Assembly: GCF_001522545.3 (NCBI RefSeq)
Contig: NC_031799.1
Location: forward strand, 46,393,035-46,457,034
Direction: 5' to 3'
Source: Parus major
Taxonomy: Eukaryota > Chordata > Aves > Passeriformes > Paridae
Length of the DNA stretch: 64,000 nucleotides
Program-made: the position numbers and the translations under genes
The notes under the pieces: model-generated
Databases searched by the model: none
What the model was told of the DNA's origin: nothing
Seen by the model: the letters and a program-made list of their open reading frames with translations, nothing else
Shown: positions 13,086-25,400 of the stretch, piece by piece
Position numbering within the stretch: position 1 is the first letter of the stretch
Layout: the number at the start of each line of letters is the position of its first letter

Positions 13086-16000
13086 AAAGAGCAGCATAGT
13101 AAGTGGAGTGGATAGACCCCTCTTCTGTGTATAGACACAGATAGGGTGTCTAGATTTTCTGATGGCTGTGGTCTTGACTAGCTGCTTTTGCTACTGTGGT
13201 ATAACTTCTCTGTGCGATTATTTTCTCCTTGGAGTGTGAAAGCTTGGTGGGACTGAGCACGCAGCGTAGGTGCCTTTGTCTCCAGCTGTTGGTGCTCTGG
13301 TTTTTCCTGCTTAGCAGGATCTGGGAAACTTGCACTGGGTAGAGTCAGGAGATGGGAGGACAGAGAGAGTTCTGTTTTGGCAGGTGGAGTTCCTGTAGTT
13401 CATTTGCCAGTATTCGTTTTACAGTACCAGGAGGATGGAGAAACAAGACATCTTGTTGTAGGTTTCAGAATATTTACAGCCTTAGGGATGAGAGAGTGAG
13501 AAGTGCTTAGGTAGCCCAGGTGCTTTGTGAGGCTACTACAATTCAAGCAAACTTACTATAACCAAATGATTGACAGTTCATCACTGAACTTATCTGACTG
13601 TTTTCTTAAGCTTGTAAGTAGCTTTTCTAAGTAGCTTGTCCTATATGCACTTGTCTTATTTGTTGTTTTCTATCAGCATATCTGAAATACAAATGAATAG
13701 GAATTCAGATGTGCTGCCTTGAAGTTACAGAGCTCAGATGCTACAAAAACATTTATTTGGAGTATCTGTACCTATAAAGAGAAAGTGTTCTCATGCAGAT
13801 CATTCTGGAAATATAAAGTGCAAGGCAATTCACATTGTCTGGAGGCAAACTGCATTTTTATCAGACCGAGTATATGCAGGTACCTCCATTTAAATCAGAA
13901 GCAGGTATGACTGGTTAGTTGACAAGACCAGGGAATCCTGGAGAGAGAAAAGATCTGTCAAATGCAAGTGATCTGTAAGGATACTCAGTAGGTATCTGGA
14001 AAACCTTAACAGGGTTTTCATTTCCTTTGGATTTTCTGAGGAAGAGTACTTACAGTGTGGTTTCACTGAACTTTAAGACAAGCAAAATCCTGAAGTTTCT
14101 CACTGCTGTAAGAAAGGAGGGTCTTTTTAGTGCTTGACTGCTTAAAGATTTCAGAGATTTTTCCATTCCTCTCTCACCATTGTTTGAAATGTTCTGGGAA
14201 GACCAAAGCTTTTAGTGACAGCTTTCCTGGTGACATTTAGCAAGCATTGCACAACAGACTTCTAAACTTAAACTAGGCTGTGTTTTTGTCTGAGGGAGCA
14301 CACCAATATCGCATACAGGTCTTTGCATGTTTCTGCTGAATTGGGAAATAAGCTGGTGAAGTCCCAGCATTCCTTTAAATGAATAGCCACAGTATTCAGA
14401 CTGGTCTGTGGTCACAGTTGTAAACGAAAAAGCTAAATGCGTCTGTGTTGGCAGGCTGCTACAATGGAAAAGTAGCTCAAAGCTGTGTAACAAATATAAA
14501 AGTTGAGTCCCACAAACTTCCAGTAAAATGAAAGTGTTGCTTTTAACTTACTCATGAAAATAGTGACTTCTCCACCAGCTTGAATGATCCTGTCTGAATA
14601 AGCAGTCTGGTAAGTGTTTTTTATATGATTTAAGAACACTGTGATAGAAAAAATAAAAGTATTTTTCTCCAATCTGTAACTAATTAGCCTGTGGGCATTT
14701 TCTGGAACCTATTGTCTTTTTACTGTCAATGGACCTCTTCAGTGAAAGCAAAGGCAGTCCTGCTGAACAAAATAAGCCTGCTTGCACACCAAGGACAACT
14801 TCAGAAAGGAGTGATAAAACCCCTGAAATAGAGAGAGGCAGATTAAACCTGTATTTTGGCTTCTGTTATGTCAGGCACATGCTATGGAAGAGCAGGCAGA
14901 GCAGAGGAAATAACCTACTTAGTTTTGACCAAAATAAAACTTTGTTTTGAAAGCATTAGATTGACTTTGGCTGAATTGTCTTGGTGCTGATATGCCCTTT
15001 AAGTCCCACTGATTCATTGTTTGGAAAGTAGAGGCTGTTATTGTTGTCTTGCATAACAGCTTTGAAGCTTTGGTTTACTCCCTGGCATTGCTAGATTTCT
15101 TGTTTGTTTTCCTCTGTCCGTCTACAAGCAGTTGTCCTTCCCCCTTCTGTCTTTTAGGCATGCTGCAGTAGCTGTGCCTCCTGCAGTGGCCATCTTAGCC
15201 TTTGTGTGCATGGGGGACTTAGTTAATCTGGGCAAGCTGATTCTTCCATGTTCAGCACCTGTGTACCCATCTTCCTTACCCCAGCACTCGCCAACAGCTT
15301 CTTTATATAAGCCAGCGCTGCCAGTTCATGACTACGAGTCCTGGCAGAGCCAAGGTGGAAGCTATGACATCTCTGTGAACACTGGCAAACAAATTGGCAA
15401 TTTTGAAAGCCCTTCTAGGTTCCTGGAGTAAAGCAGTTTGGTTTGGTGATCCACCAGAAGGCAAAGGACTCTACTGTTCTTTCAGGGCAACCCTGGGGAT
15501 ATTAGCTGGACTTGAACAAGTATTTACATCTTCTTCCTGAATAAGAGGGACAATAAAAGAACATCTTGTTTTCTCATATGCTAGCAGTGATTGACAGTGC
15601 TTTTAAAAAAAGCTGTTTTTTCAGTTGCTGAGAACTATCTTGTTTTGTTTGAGGTTTTGTTTTTTCAGTGAGGGGCGGAGTGAGAATAGCTACTTGAAAG
15701 ACTATAGTGTAGGCAAATTCAAATACTTCCTCTTGTTCTGGATTGTTGAATGCCTTATATAAGTTGGTGACATAAGGAACAAAGATCTGTAATAACTGCA
15801 TCTGTTAAAGAGAAATATTTATATTGCTAGAAGTACTGATGACTGTCTGTTCGAAGCACTAAGCTTTACAGAAAGCCTGACAATGTTTTGAGGGCTTAGT
15901 TTTACCCTTAATTCATTATTTCATTGTGATAAAAACACGACATACGCTACATGATCAAATTTATAATCTGGTGTATTGACTTGAAGTTAAAAATCTTTGG

Positions 16001-16605
16001 CTTTGGTAAATTGTTATGCTTTAGCAAACTAAAAGTAGTTGTGCTGTTTTTTGGCATGTGAGAATCTGACCCTAGCTCTTCAGACTGTGTAGTCAGATGT
16101 AGTTGTAGTGTGCTCTTAACAGTAATGCCCTCTTTACTGGAGCTACTGAAAATGAAAATTACTGGAAGTATTGAAAAGGAATTTAATAGTTTCTGCTGGA
16201 CTGAATTACTCCTCTGGAGTAAATGGTAGGAGCCATTATTCTCTCTGTAGTACCTGTTGCATTTAAAGCATAGCCATGCTTGCTATAAACCACAAGGCAT
16301 GAAACTGCACTGCACATCCTTCTGCCCTGAGGAAACTGCTGCCAAACTTAGTTTGTTGCAGAGGTTGCTGTTCTGTTGCAGTAGGCAAGTGTGGTAAGGT
16401 AAAAAATGCCTATACTATCACCTTCCCAAGGGGTCCACTGAATCCCAACAGTTCTTTGGGAAACAAAAACAAAATCCTACTCTTGGTGCTTGTCACCCTG
16501 GAGTTTGCAGGCATGACAGAGTTGGCTCTTGGAACTATCTTCTAGCAATGCAGGATCTGGCCAAAGCTACCACAAGGTACATGTCCCTTTGCCACCTGTA
16601 GGAAG

Positions 16606-16643
16606 CTGGACTTCTCGTGTATACCTTCTGGACTTCTCGTGTA
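16606..16643 (+). repeat. 16-bp direct repeat, 22-bp offset
   Basis: CTGGACTTCTCGTGTA occurs at 16606-16621 and 16628-16643, a small tandem duplication with no neighbouring gene. Confidence 0.9.
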
Positions 16644-18409
16644 CCTTTTTGCAGCAATTAGAGTTTGGGGCAGTTGTGGCTTGCTGCAGTCTCATTATAG
16701 CTAAGTCTGGAAATGTGCGGTGGGAAGTGTTAAGGGGCATGGTCCTGTCTTTTCAGAGACCTGTCAGTCTTTGATTAGCAGAAAACGCTGCTTCCTGCAG
16801 CTGCTGGGACTTGTTCAGATGAAAAAATAAGGATGTGACTACAGGTGAGTTTCATTTGATGTATGAAATACAGTAAAAGTTGAAGGTTGTCATATGAAAA
16901 AGGAGGATAGAGATCCCTGGAGTGTAGAAGTTTACTTGTGAGTACAGAGACACACTTCAAAGTAGGAGTTAAGTTACACTTTAGTTACCTGATGAGGACT
17001 TTGTCTGTTTCTCCATCCTTTGCTTCGTATTTTTTTAAAAATAACCTTTTTAAGATGTATTTAGATAATCTATAACACTTGCAGACACCTGTTGAAAAAA
17101 ACCCCACATTTTTCAGTATTTAATCTGGTAAAAACTTTATTTCATCCTATAAAATGTTAATGTGCTTAGGAAGATATAAACAACATTCCCCTGGCCACCC
17201 AAGTCTAGTGCCAGAGTCAGTTGGTAACCATAACCACAGCCTTTTCTTAGCCCTGCTTTTCTGAGCATCTTCGTAGAAGACAGATATAAACAGAGATATC
17301 ATACATGGAACTGAGGTTGGCATTCACAGTGTGTGAAATGCTAAAACAGAAACACACTGACTGCGTTTCTGGGTCTGGGTGTCAGATAAAAGCAATAGAG
17401 GGAAGCAATGAACTCAGCCAAGGCTGCGCATGGATTTGTGGCAGTGCGGGGGATTGTGCTACACAACTCTTCCATTAACAGTCCACAACCTCCTCTACAA
17501 AGGAGTGAGTTGAGAACTCACGCTGACACCAGCTGCTGAGGATTACAGGAGTGTATTTCAGTCTATCATTTTATTGCTTGGGGTGGTTGAATGTAGAGTG
17601 GTGGTTATGGAGGGGAGGAAAAGCTCTCTTACAAGCTGCTGAGTCTTTAGTCCGCTTTTACCGATTGGCAGGAAAGGATCCTGGAGTTGTAATCCTGGTG
17701 TATCCAGGGAAATATGTGCCCGTTGTGTGATTGCCAAAAAAAAGGCAACTTGACAGCTAGGCATTGTTAGGAAAAGACTGAGGAGGAGTGGCACAAAAGC
17801 CACCTATGTGCCACAACAGTATAAAATCAGCGAGCTGGTTCTCTCTGTGCATTGGCTGAGCTGCTGCTGAGTCTATAGGCGTCTGATGCAGCATTAGACC
17901 TTGAACATGACATTTTCCTTTCTCTATTTTATTTTAGTCCCATTGTAATTCTTTCATGTAATCTATGTACATTTATAGGGCTTTTTATAGAGGACTGTAG
18001 AGATTTTCCGTTTATGTAATACTCCTACATATATCAGGCCATCCATTCTAGTAAACTCTCCAAGACAGGGACTTCTTCCAAGTCTTACATTTAACAAGAT
18101 GCCTCAGAGAATTACTGCACTTAATTTAGTTGTATTTATATTCACATTAATAAGCTGGGTAGGTTCTTCAATGCATTGCACTAAAATTTTTCCAGAAATG
18201 AAAAATGTATTATGCTCTAATATCTGGGAAAAAGAATTCTGAGTTTCCAAGCCATTTGAGACTGATTTATTGTTTTATTTCAAAAACAAGAATAAGCCCT
18301 TCAGTCAACTAGGTGATTCAGAAATCTGTAACCTTTGTTAAAAGATTAGAAGAAACTTGGCAGGCACTTGCTGGGAGTTGGTGAAAGCAAGCAGAATGCA
18401 AGCAAGTTA

Positions 18410-18850
18410 CGGCAGTCACGAATAGTGCCAAGCGAAATAAAATTATTATTTGCCAAGTTGTCCAGGCAGTACTGAGGAGCTGTGGTACTGTCACTTTGTG
18501 AGAACATGACAGGTTCCCTTGTGGTGGCTCTGTGACAGGCCGTGCCAGTTGGCGGAGGCAGTGTGTTGTGTCCTGTGAGTTACTGGAGTGTGCCAGCATG
18601 CACGGGGAGCGCTTGGCTGCAGGAACTCCCCTCTATCCTCCTGTGCAGCAGCTGTCTATTTTTGGGAGTCCTGGATGTAGCTGGTGGCCATGATAATGTT
18701 GGCGGCTCCGCTGTGAGTAGCACAGCGCCAGCTGCAAAACCCAAGCGTGGTGGCAGCCTGCAGTGAGGACAGCGGATTGTTGGAAGAAGCAGATTGTGCG
18801 GCTGCTTGTAGTACTGGAGCATAAAAACCTCCGGGCAGGGGGTGACTGGC
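18410..18850. other. CpG-enriched block upstream of exon 2
   Basis: By hand count about 14 CpG dinucleotides occur in roughly 430 bp (for example ggcggctccgctg near 18702 and ctccgggcagggg near 18828), clearly more than in neighbouring DNA. A GCATAAAAACC motif lies near 18820. Overlapping frames stay open on both strands because of the composition. It could be a weak CpG island with an alternative DGKQ promoter, or an unrecognised old LTR. It does not reach the density of a classic island. Confidence 0.4.
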
Positions 18851-21800
18851 AGGAAAACAATCCAGACAATGGAGGGTTGGAGGAAGAACTGCAAGTCACT
18901 TTGCAGGTGCTTTTGTTAAGCCCAAAATGAGTGCTCTCTCTTGAGTAGATCCACACTAAGTCTTGTTTTGAACTGATTACCCTTCTAGGACAGTATCAAA
19001 TAAATTTTGTTCTTGTGCTGATAGTCCTTTACCTTCTGTGGAGAGCAGTTTGATAGTTCTACTTATAAATATGTTTATCAAATGCAAAGTTAGACTTCGG
19101 TGTTCAAGAGAAAAGAAAAAAATTAAATGAAACCTAACATGTTAAAATACAAATATAAATTTCTCTTTGAAAAATGCCAGAACTGAATTATGGTGAATAT
19201 TTTCCCAAAGAGGAAGCATAAGTAATTTTTAACACCATCTAGACTTTTTCTCAGGGCTAAGTCGTCTTTTCAAAAGAGGGAGAAGATTATGTGTTATATC
19301 TGATATTTCATGAGCACTTCTCACCCAGCCACCATTTGCATGGGACACCAATACATACCTAGAGTCCCTACAGGGCATAATTCACTGTTTTCCTCTTCCT
19401 ACTTTTGGATTCTGCTTTGAAGTCTGTCTTGAGGACAGAGAGAAAAATGTTTATGTGGAAAAAGTGTGACATATTGGAGGGTATAAATAGCCATCCTTTT
19501 TCTAGGAAGTGCTACACAGCTTATGAGTTACAGTGATTCCCAGCTTTTATGTCCTGCCTTGCTGGGGAGGCCTGGAGAAAGATTTCTGTTTCTTTTCAAG
19601 TGTATGTTGGAGAGGTTCTGGCTGTACGTACCGTGAGTTTCTGTATGTACACATGGCCTTTATCTTTGTTAAAACACCAAGTCAAACAGAATGTGGTAGG
19701 AAAAGTGGCTCGGAAGTGATGGGCAGAGCCTGCTGTAAAGACAGATACCGTGCTCCATGTGGACAGGGAGCAGCACTGTGATGCCCAATGGCCAAATGGC
19801 TTCTTGTTGAGCATTAGCAATACCTTGTTTTTCACAAAAAAAGGAGTAATTTATTATTGAATAGCAGAAAGCCTCAAGGTAAACTTGTCAAATATGGTTG
19901 GTGCTGTATGCCTGTCCAGTGGCTTGGAGAGACCACATAAAACCCCCTAAAGTTTTAAGCAAATGTTTTGTACAGTGTCTGAAAGCTGCAACTGAAATTG
20001 CTTTCTTTTTACTTAGACAACCCATAGATGTGCCTGCTTGTAGCTCATCACTGAGTTTGTATGGATGAGGAAATTTTCATCCTTTAAAGAGATCAGCCTG
20101 TCCTCTTCCTTTAAATGCTTTTTCCTTAGAGTTTTGCATTTCATCTTCTGAGACTTCACACACAATGTCTTCTGGCTTGTTTTTCCTAATGAAATGTCAT
20201 CCCTTAAAACCCACAAACCCTCTCCTAAGGTTCTAAGTCAGAACTTAGACCTAATTAAGCCTCTCTAAGACTATTGATATGAATGTAGGATTTTGCCACC
20301 TCTCCCCTTTCCTTCCTGCCCATATCAGCAATTCTGTTAATGCTTCAGTTTGCTGCCATTTTGGGTTTATTTCTTTCTGTGTGGAATGTGCAAAATAAAA
20401 ACAAAATGGTGACTTGTAGGAGTAATTTCATCCCGAGGAATGTGACAAGCAGAGGAGGAGTTGTGTGAGTAGCTCCTGAAAAACGTGTGAAAATCTTTCA
20501 CTGGAAATGTTATCTTCCATGTTTGGGCATTGCTTATCTCCTACTGTTTGTCTCCTGATATTCCTTAATTTGATTATTTGCAAATGCTTCGATTTTCTGG
20601 CCGACATTTTAGGAAACAAATTTTCTTTTTTTGTTGTCTTCTTCTGTATGCATTCAAACAATTAAAATTTTTATGCACCTTCCTGTTTTGCTCCTTGTCT
20701 GAAACATCCATTCACTGTTTTTTCTGGGGCAGGAGATGCATCTTTCCTCTGCCTGGACAATGACTTTGCTTTCTTTGGTCTCCTCGGTGCTGATAGGCTT
20801 TGTGCTCCTGCCCACCATAGAGATCACCTCCAAATCTGTTAAGCAACTACATTTGCAGCTGCAAGAATCCACTTTATCACCCTTTCTTTGACCGTTTCCT
20901 TCCCTAATCTGCCCTATTTGTTTGGAAACAGCCATAAACCTTAGAGGTGCATGTAACATTTCATAGCACACAGCAGAAGATTCAGTTCTGCTTCTTCCCA
21001 CTTGATTTCATCAGTGCAGTAATCATTCCAGGTTCCGCTATGGATGACAGCACATTTGAACAAAATGGCTTAGAGTGCTTTTTTTTTCTGACTTGCAGAT
21101 TAATGAGAAAGAAAACTTGCCTACTGCTCATAATAGATGAGTACTGAAAGGAAAGGTGGCATCCTTTTTGTGCTACCAAAAGGAAAATTTACTTTGCATG
21201 GGCTAGCAATAAGCCATTTAGAGAAGTGGACCTGGATTTTAATGCTTCAGTTGGCTTGGAAGAAGCAGTGTTGTGCAATTAAAAGTTAATGAGCTGGAGA
21301 AAGGGGTGCTTTTGGTGGCACTCGTGCATATGGTCAGTGGCAGCAATGGACTGCAGATGGGAAGTTTGAAGCACTTGGGGTGTTGTCAGATACTTGTGAA
21401 ATTTAGGAAGTGGTACACTGTGCTTATGAAAAGCAGGGATGGGAAAACCCCCTGTGTACAGCAACAGCCACTGCTGACAAGTGATCTTCTGCCCTGGCAC
21501 TGGGAGAGGTCTGAGCTTCCACTCAAGAGGTCAGGACCTGAGCACCTGTACAAGGCTTCAAGCTTGAACTGGTGGAGAGTAATTCTGAAAGAAAGAGGAC
21601 TCTAAATCCATAGCTGCATGGCTTATTAGTTCCTAATTAATCAGAAGTGGTGGGAATGAAATAAAGAATCCCTACAGCTTAATGTAATGCAAATTCATGG
21701 TAAGAAGCTGTGAAAAGTATCCCCTCCATGAGAAATGATCTTTTTTAACACTGTCATGCTTGAAAGCATGCTTTATGGAGCTTATATGGAATTATAAACC

Positions 21801-22332
21801 TGTAATAAAAGAAATAGTTACTCTAGACTTTCAAAGCTGCCTATAATTGGCAACCTTGAATTTTGTTTCCTTTGTCCATTATACTCAGGTTGTAACAGTA
21901 CTTTGTCTTTTCACATTTGTGTCACATGCACTAGCTTGTAGAATAATTCACTTGAAAACATGTCCTTCTGCTTCAGCTATAGCAAAGAGCTGTTTTGGAC
22001 TGTTTGAAACTTTTTTTGAAATGTAAGAACTCACTTTGATGCTCATGGAGAGAGTGTGGGAGGACATGACTTGCAGTAGGCTTGTACTGTTCTGGGATAA
22101 ACTCTCCTTCCTTTTCCATTGCCAGCATCTTAGTAGTACTTGGAGTTCATGTACTGCTCAGGGTATGACAGTTGTGTACATTCTCAAACCTAGGGGATAG
22201 CAAACATGTTTGAAAAGATGTATTCCTAATTGTATTTGACTCCACTTTTTGTTTTGTTTGTTTATGTTTCTTAAACTCCCTTGCTTGTGAGGAGTTGTTC
22301 ACAGTTCTTATTGTTTCTTATTATTTCCACAG

Positions 22333-22412
22333 TTTGCAACTTCATGTCTCATGAAAAGTGCCTCAAGAATATCAAGATACCATGCTCATGTATTGCTCCC
22401 AGCCTTGTGAGG
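22333..22412 (+). CDS. DGKQ: DGKQ exon 2 (inferred number): C-terminal part of first C1 zinc domain
   Basis: This 80-nt exon starts in phase 1: one base of the first Val codon comes from the upstream exon. It ends in phase 0 before gtgagt. The acceptor is ttatttccacag. The residues VCNFMSHEKC followed by a further Cys eight residues on give the C-x4-H-x2-C-x7-C half of a C1 (phorbol ester/DAG-type) zinc-binding domain. The first half (H-x12-C-x2-C) must come from the preceding exon, which I could not find in 1-22332. The closing residues APSLVR run directly into the VPVAHCFGP of the next exon, as in the human protein recalled from memory. Confidence 0.93.
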
Positions 22413-25400
22413 GTGAGTAAAGAGACTCCGGCTTGTCTCTTTCTTGGGGTAACACCACATATTTATCACTAATGAACATGATGCCATATAGCAGTAGTTT
22501 TTTTCATATCATAATGCAAAAATTGTATTAGTCATCACTGAAGCTTTTATAGCTGCTCACAGGCAAAGCTACACTTCCTTTGAAAAGTCTGCTATCAGCA
22601 GCTGTAGGTAGCTGTCTTTGAAGACCAGTTATTTGCATTTTTTATATGTTACCAGATGTTCTTACTGTGTGTCATTACCTGGAAGTCTTGCAATATTGGA
22701 GGGAATGACTGATGAAAGCTGCACCATGTGTCATAAAGATGAACTGTGTATATCACCAGTTTTTTTACAGCTATTACATATTAAGCTTCTGTGCCTAGTG
22801 AAGGAGCTGTGTTTGTCTTCTGTTGATTGCTGTATCTTGAGAATCTTTGTGTTTATTGTGTCTAGAGAATAAAATTGTTGCATTTTAAGTATAGGATTTG
22901 AAAGGCAAAAAAAGAGGGCAGGACTTAAATTCATTACAGTAGTTCAGAATTGATTTTGGTAAGTAATAAAGTACTTGCTTTCAGATGGCTTGTGACCTTC
23001 TCCCACAAGACTTTATGTGTAAGAGGTTGATTCAAAGGGTGTGAAACATGAATCAACTTTACAGAAGATAATAAGAAGCAACTAAGGTATTAAGAAGCTA
23101 AACTGAAGAGAAACAGTGTGTAATCCATTTGGGAAAGGATGACAGAAGAGGAACGAAAGGGGGGAAGGGCATGAGAAATTTGCTAGAGAAGTATTAAAAT
23201 GCTACAAATACCTTAAGGAGCCATAGGCAAAAGTCGAATGAGACATGGCTGTAAAATCAGTCATGTTCATTACAGACCTTGCTGACTCAAAGCACATTTA
23301 TGGGAATCTGTTGTGTAGACCTATGAAGCTGATTCCCTTCTTTGTGTTGTAAAATGTTTTACAAGTTCGTTTTCATTGTGGAAGCCTTTGTAGGGGGTAA
23401 GATGAAGTTTGAAAACAATTTTTGTTACAGGGATTGGAGAGATAGAAATTACCCATTTTTTTTCCTTCAATATGCTTTGTCTAGATGATAAACCTGCTAG
23501 GGTTTGCCAATGCAAAATTTTACTTTTTCTCTTTTTTTTTTTTTTGCTTTTCCTCTTTCCTTACATACCTTTCATCTTGAGGGGCTTCAAAAAGGCATCT
23601 GATACATAGAAATTTTCCAGTGAAACAGTAAACAACACTGCTGTTAATCTTAGAACACATGGTAAAGGGACATGCAGGTAATGAGAAATGCTTTTACTAA
23701 GAATTAGCATCTTCTGCTGTTTCAGTATCCTCACAGTCATTGTAGCAAAAGGAATAGTGAACCAGATGATATAGGTATCCAAGGGCCTTTAGGGAGATGG
23801 CAAAAAACCAACTGGAAAACAGTAATTTAATTCAGAATGTGGGTGTTGTAAACATTTATGACTTCTTCTTTTGTGGATTTGCTCTAAATTTAATTCATTG
23901 TTCAAAATAGTATTTGTTCTTTTGCTTTTATATGGTAAAAATCCTCCATTTAAACTTACTAATGTTCCCATTTGCATCAGTTGTAGACGTCAGTGTAATT
24001 TTTTTTCTCTCTTGTTCTCTACATTCCCTGTAATCTATCTGCCCCAAAACATAATTTTTATCTTGTGATTTATCTGTAAACAATAAACACAAATTGTACT
24101 GCACAGCGAGGATAGTTATTTGATGGTGGTGTCAGTGTTTGAAACTGTTTGCAGTTCAGCGTTGCTGTGTTTAACTGCAAAGAGTTTTCTGTGTTTTCTG
24201 TCCTGAGATGTAATGATTTTATTTTGAAAACTCTGGATTGTACTGTTCGTTCTGGACAGTCATGTCCTCCTTGACGTGGTCATCCAAGTTGCATTAATCC
24301 TGATCAGCTGTACAAGTGAAGTCTGCCATATGGGAGATGTCATTTTGCATGCAGGCCCTGTCAAAGTAAATACCAGACTTGGCATTTGCGTAAAAAATAT
24401 AACAGAGTGAAAAACAAATGGCAGCCATTTATACAGTTTGTGGAAAGTTTATTTTCTTAATCTCTCCTTTCAGATTATTTATTTATCAAAAGGTCTGACG
24501 TAGGAGGGAACACTGGCGGGATTTTTTTCTGATAGTTCTTTCAGCTATGTCAATATTCAGTGTATTACAGAAATTAGACTTTTTTATTTTACTTGTCTGA
24601 GTTTCATCTAGAGAAGATGGCAATTGCTAAAGCTCATCAGAATGTGTGTCTTTTGATACTAAGTCAACTGATCAGAGAATAATTTTTCAGCAGATGTTTG
24701 GTGGAAACTTTTATTCCTGTCAGTAGGATTTCCTTCCCAGGGTCAAGTAAAAGCCTACAGAGTCACAAGCATGCCACAACTGCATCCAGCCTCAGAACAT
24801 TCTTGATTAATTCGTTCTTAAGGCTGACCTATGAATTTTTTTCTCTATTGTAAATCACTGTCACCTGCATTTAGTATTGGATCCAGGTCATGATGTTTCT
24901 AAACAAGCCTTCATGGATCAGTCTTCTGAAAAGTTTGCAGGGCATACAGTTTGTTCCAATGGTAAGGTCCCAGCAACTTTTTTAAATTTAAACTATTTCC
25001 TACATAAGTATTTACCTTCTTTGCAGTGCATGTTTTTTAAAAAAAAAGGGAGGAAGGGAGGACAAAAAATAATCCACACCCAAACACCAACACAAATCAA
25101 AATAACAGTAAAAACAAAACCTTTTTGGAGGTGAAATGTGAAGTTTTGTTTTCCATTTTTAGGTTGGAATTGAAGCTGTATTACAGCTTCTTAGAAGTCT
25201 GTATATTTTCTATATAGCTGTTCTTGGAAAACTGAATTGAAATGAGACCACGTGAAGAATACTTTAGTGATGTTCAGCATTTGCTATGTTTATTTTTTAC
25301 TTGTTGCTGTGTTAGTGCATTGCTCTAATGGTTTCTAAACATTTCCATTTTAATAAGGTTTTAAAGTCTGCTCACAAGACTTTGCTGTGTGCTGTTCTTA

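Larger units (their letters stand above)
1..22332 (+). other. Upstream non-coding region, probably DGKQ intron 1 (or 5' flank)
   Basis: No coding exon could be supported here on either strand. Open frames are short, overlap in several frames and match no family I recognise. DGKQ exon 2 begins in phase 1 in mid-domain, so a coding exon must lie upstream. I looked for the missing first half of C1a (a His then C-x2-C ahead of a GT donor in phase 1) and did not find it, so this stretch is most likely intron 1. Contents I can name are a T/G-rich low-complexity tract near 1187, CR1 copies at about 10270-10998 and 12408-13085, a small tandem repeat at 16606-16643 and a CpG-enriched block at 18410-18850. 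The rest shows nothing recognisable. Confidence 0.7.

Noticed and set aside
15132..15431. 99-codon + strand frame preceded by a polypyrimidine/AG acceptor-like site
   Set aside because: No family resemblance, no suitable downstream donor that continues into DGKQ exon 2 in phase 1, and it does not resemble the missing C1a half.
18580..18956. Overlapping 104- and 107-codon - strand frames
   Set aside because: They are explained by the local GC/CpG-rich composition; two different frames are open at once and neither looks like a known protein.
21273..21605. 110-codon + strand frame about 0.7 kb upstream of exon 2
   Set aside because: No homology recognised, no Cys/His pattern of C1a, and a - strand frame overlaps it.
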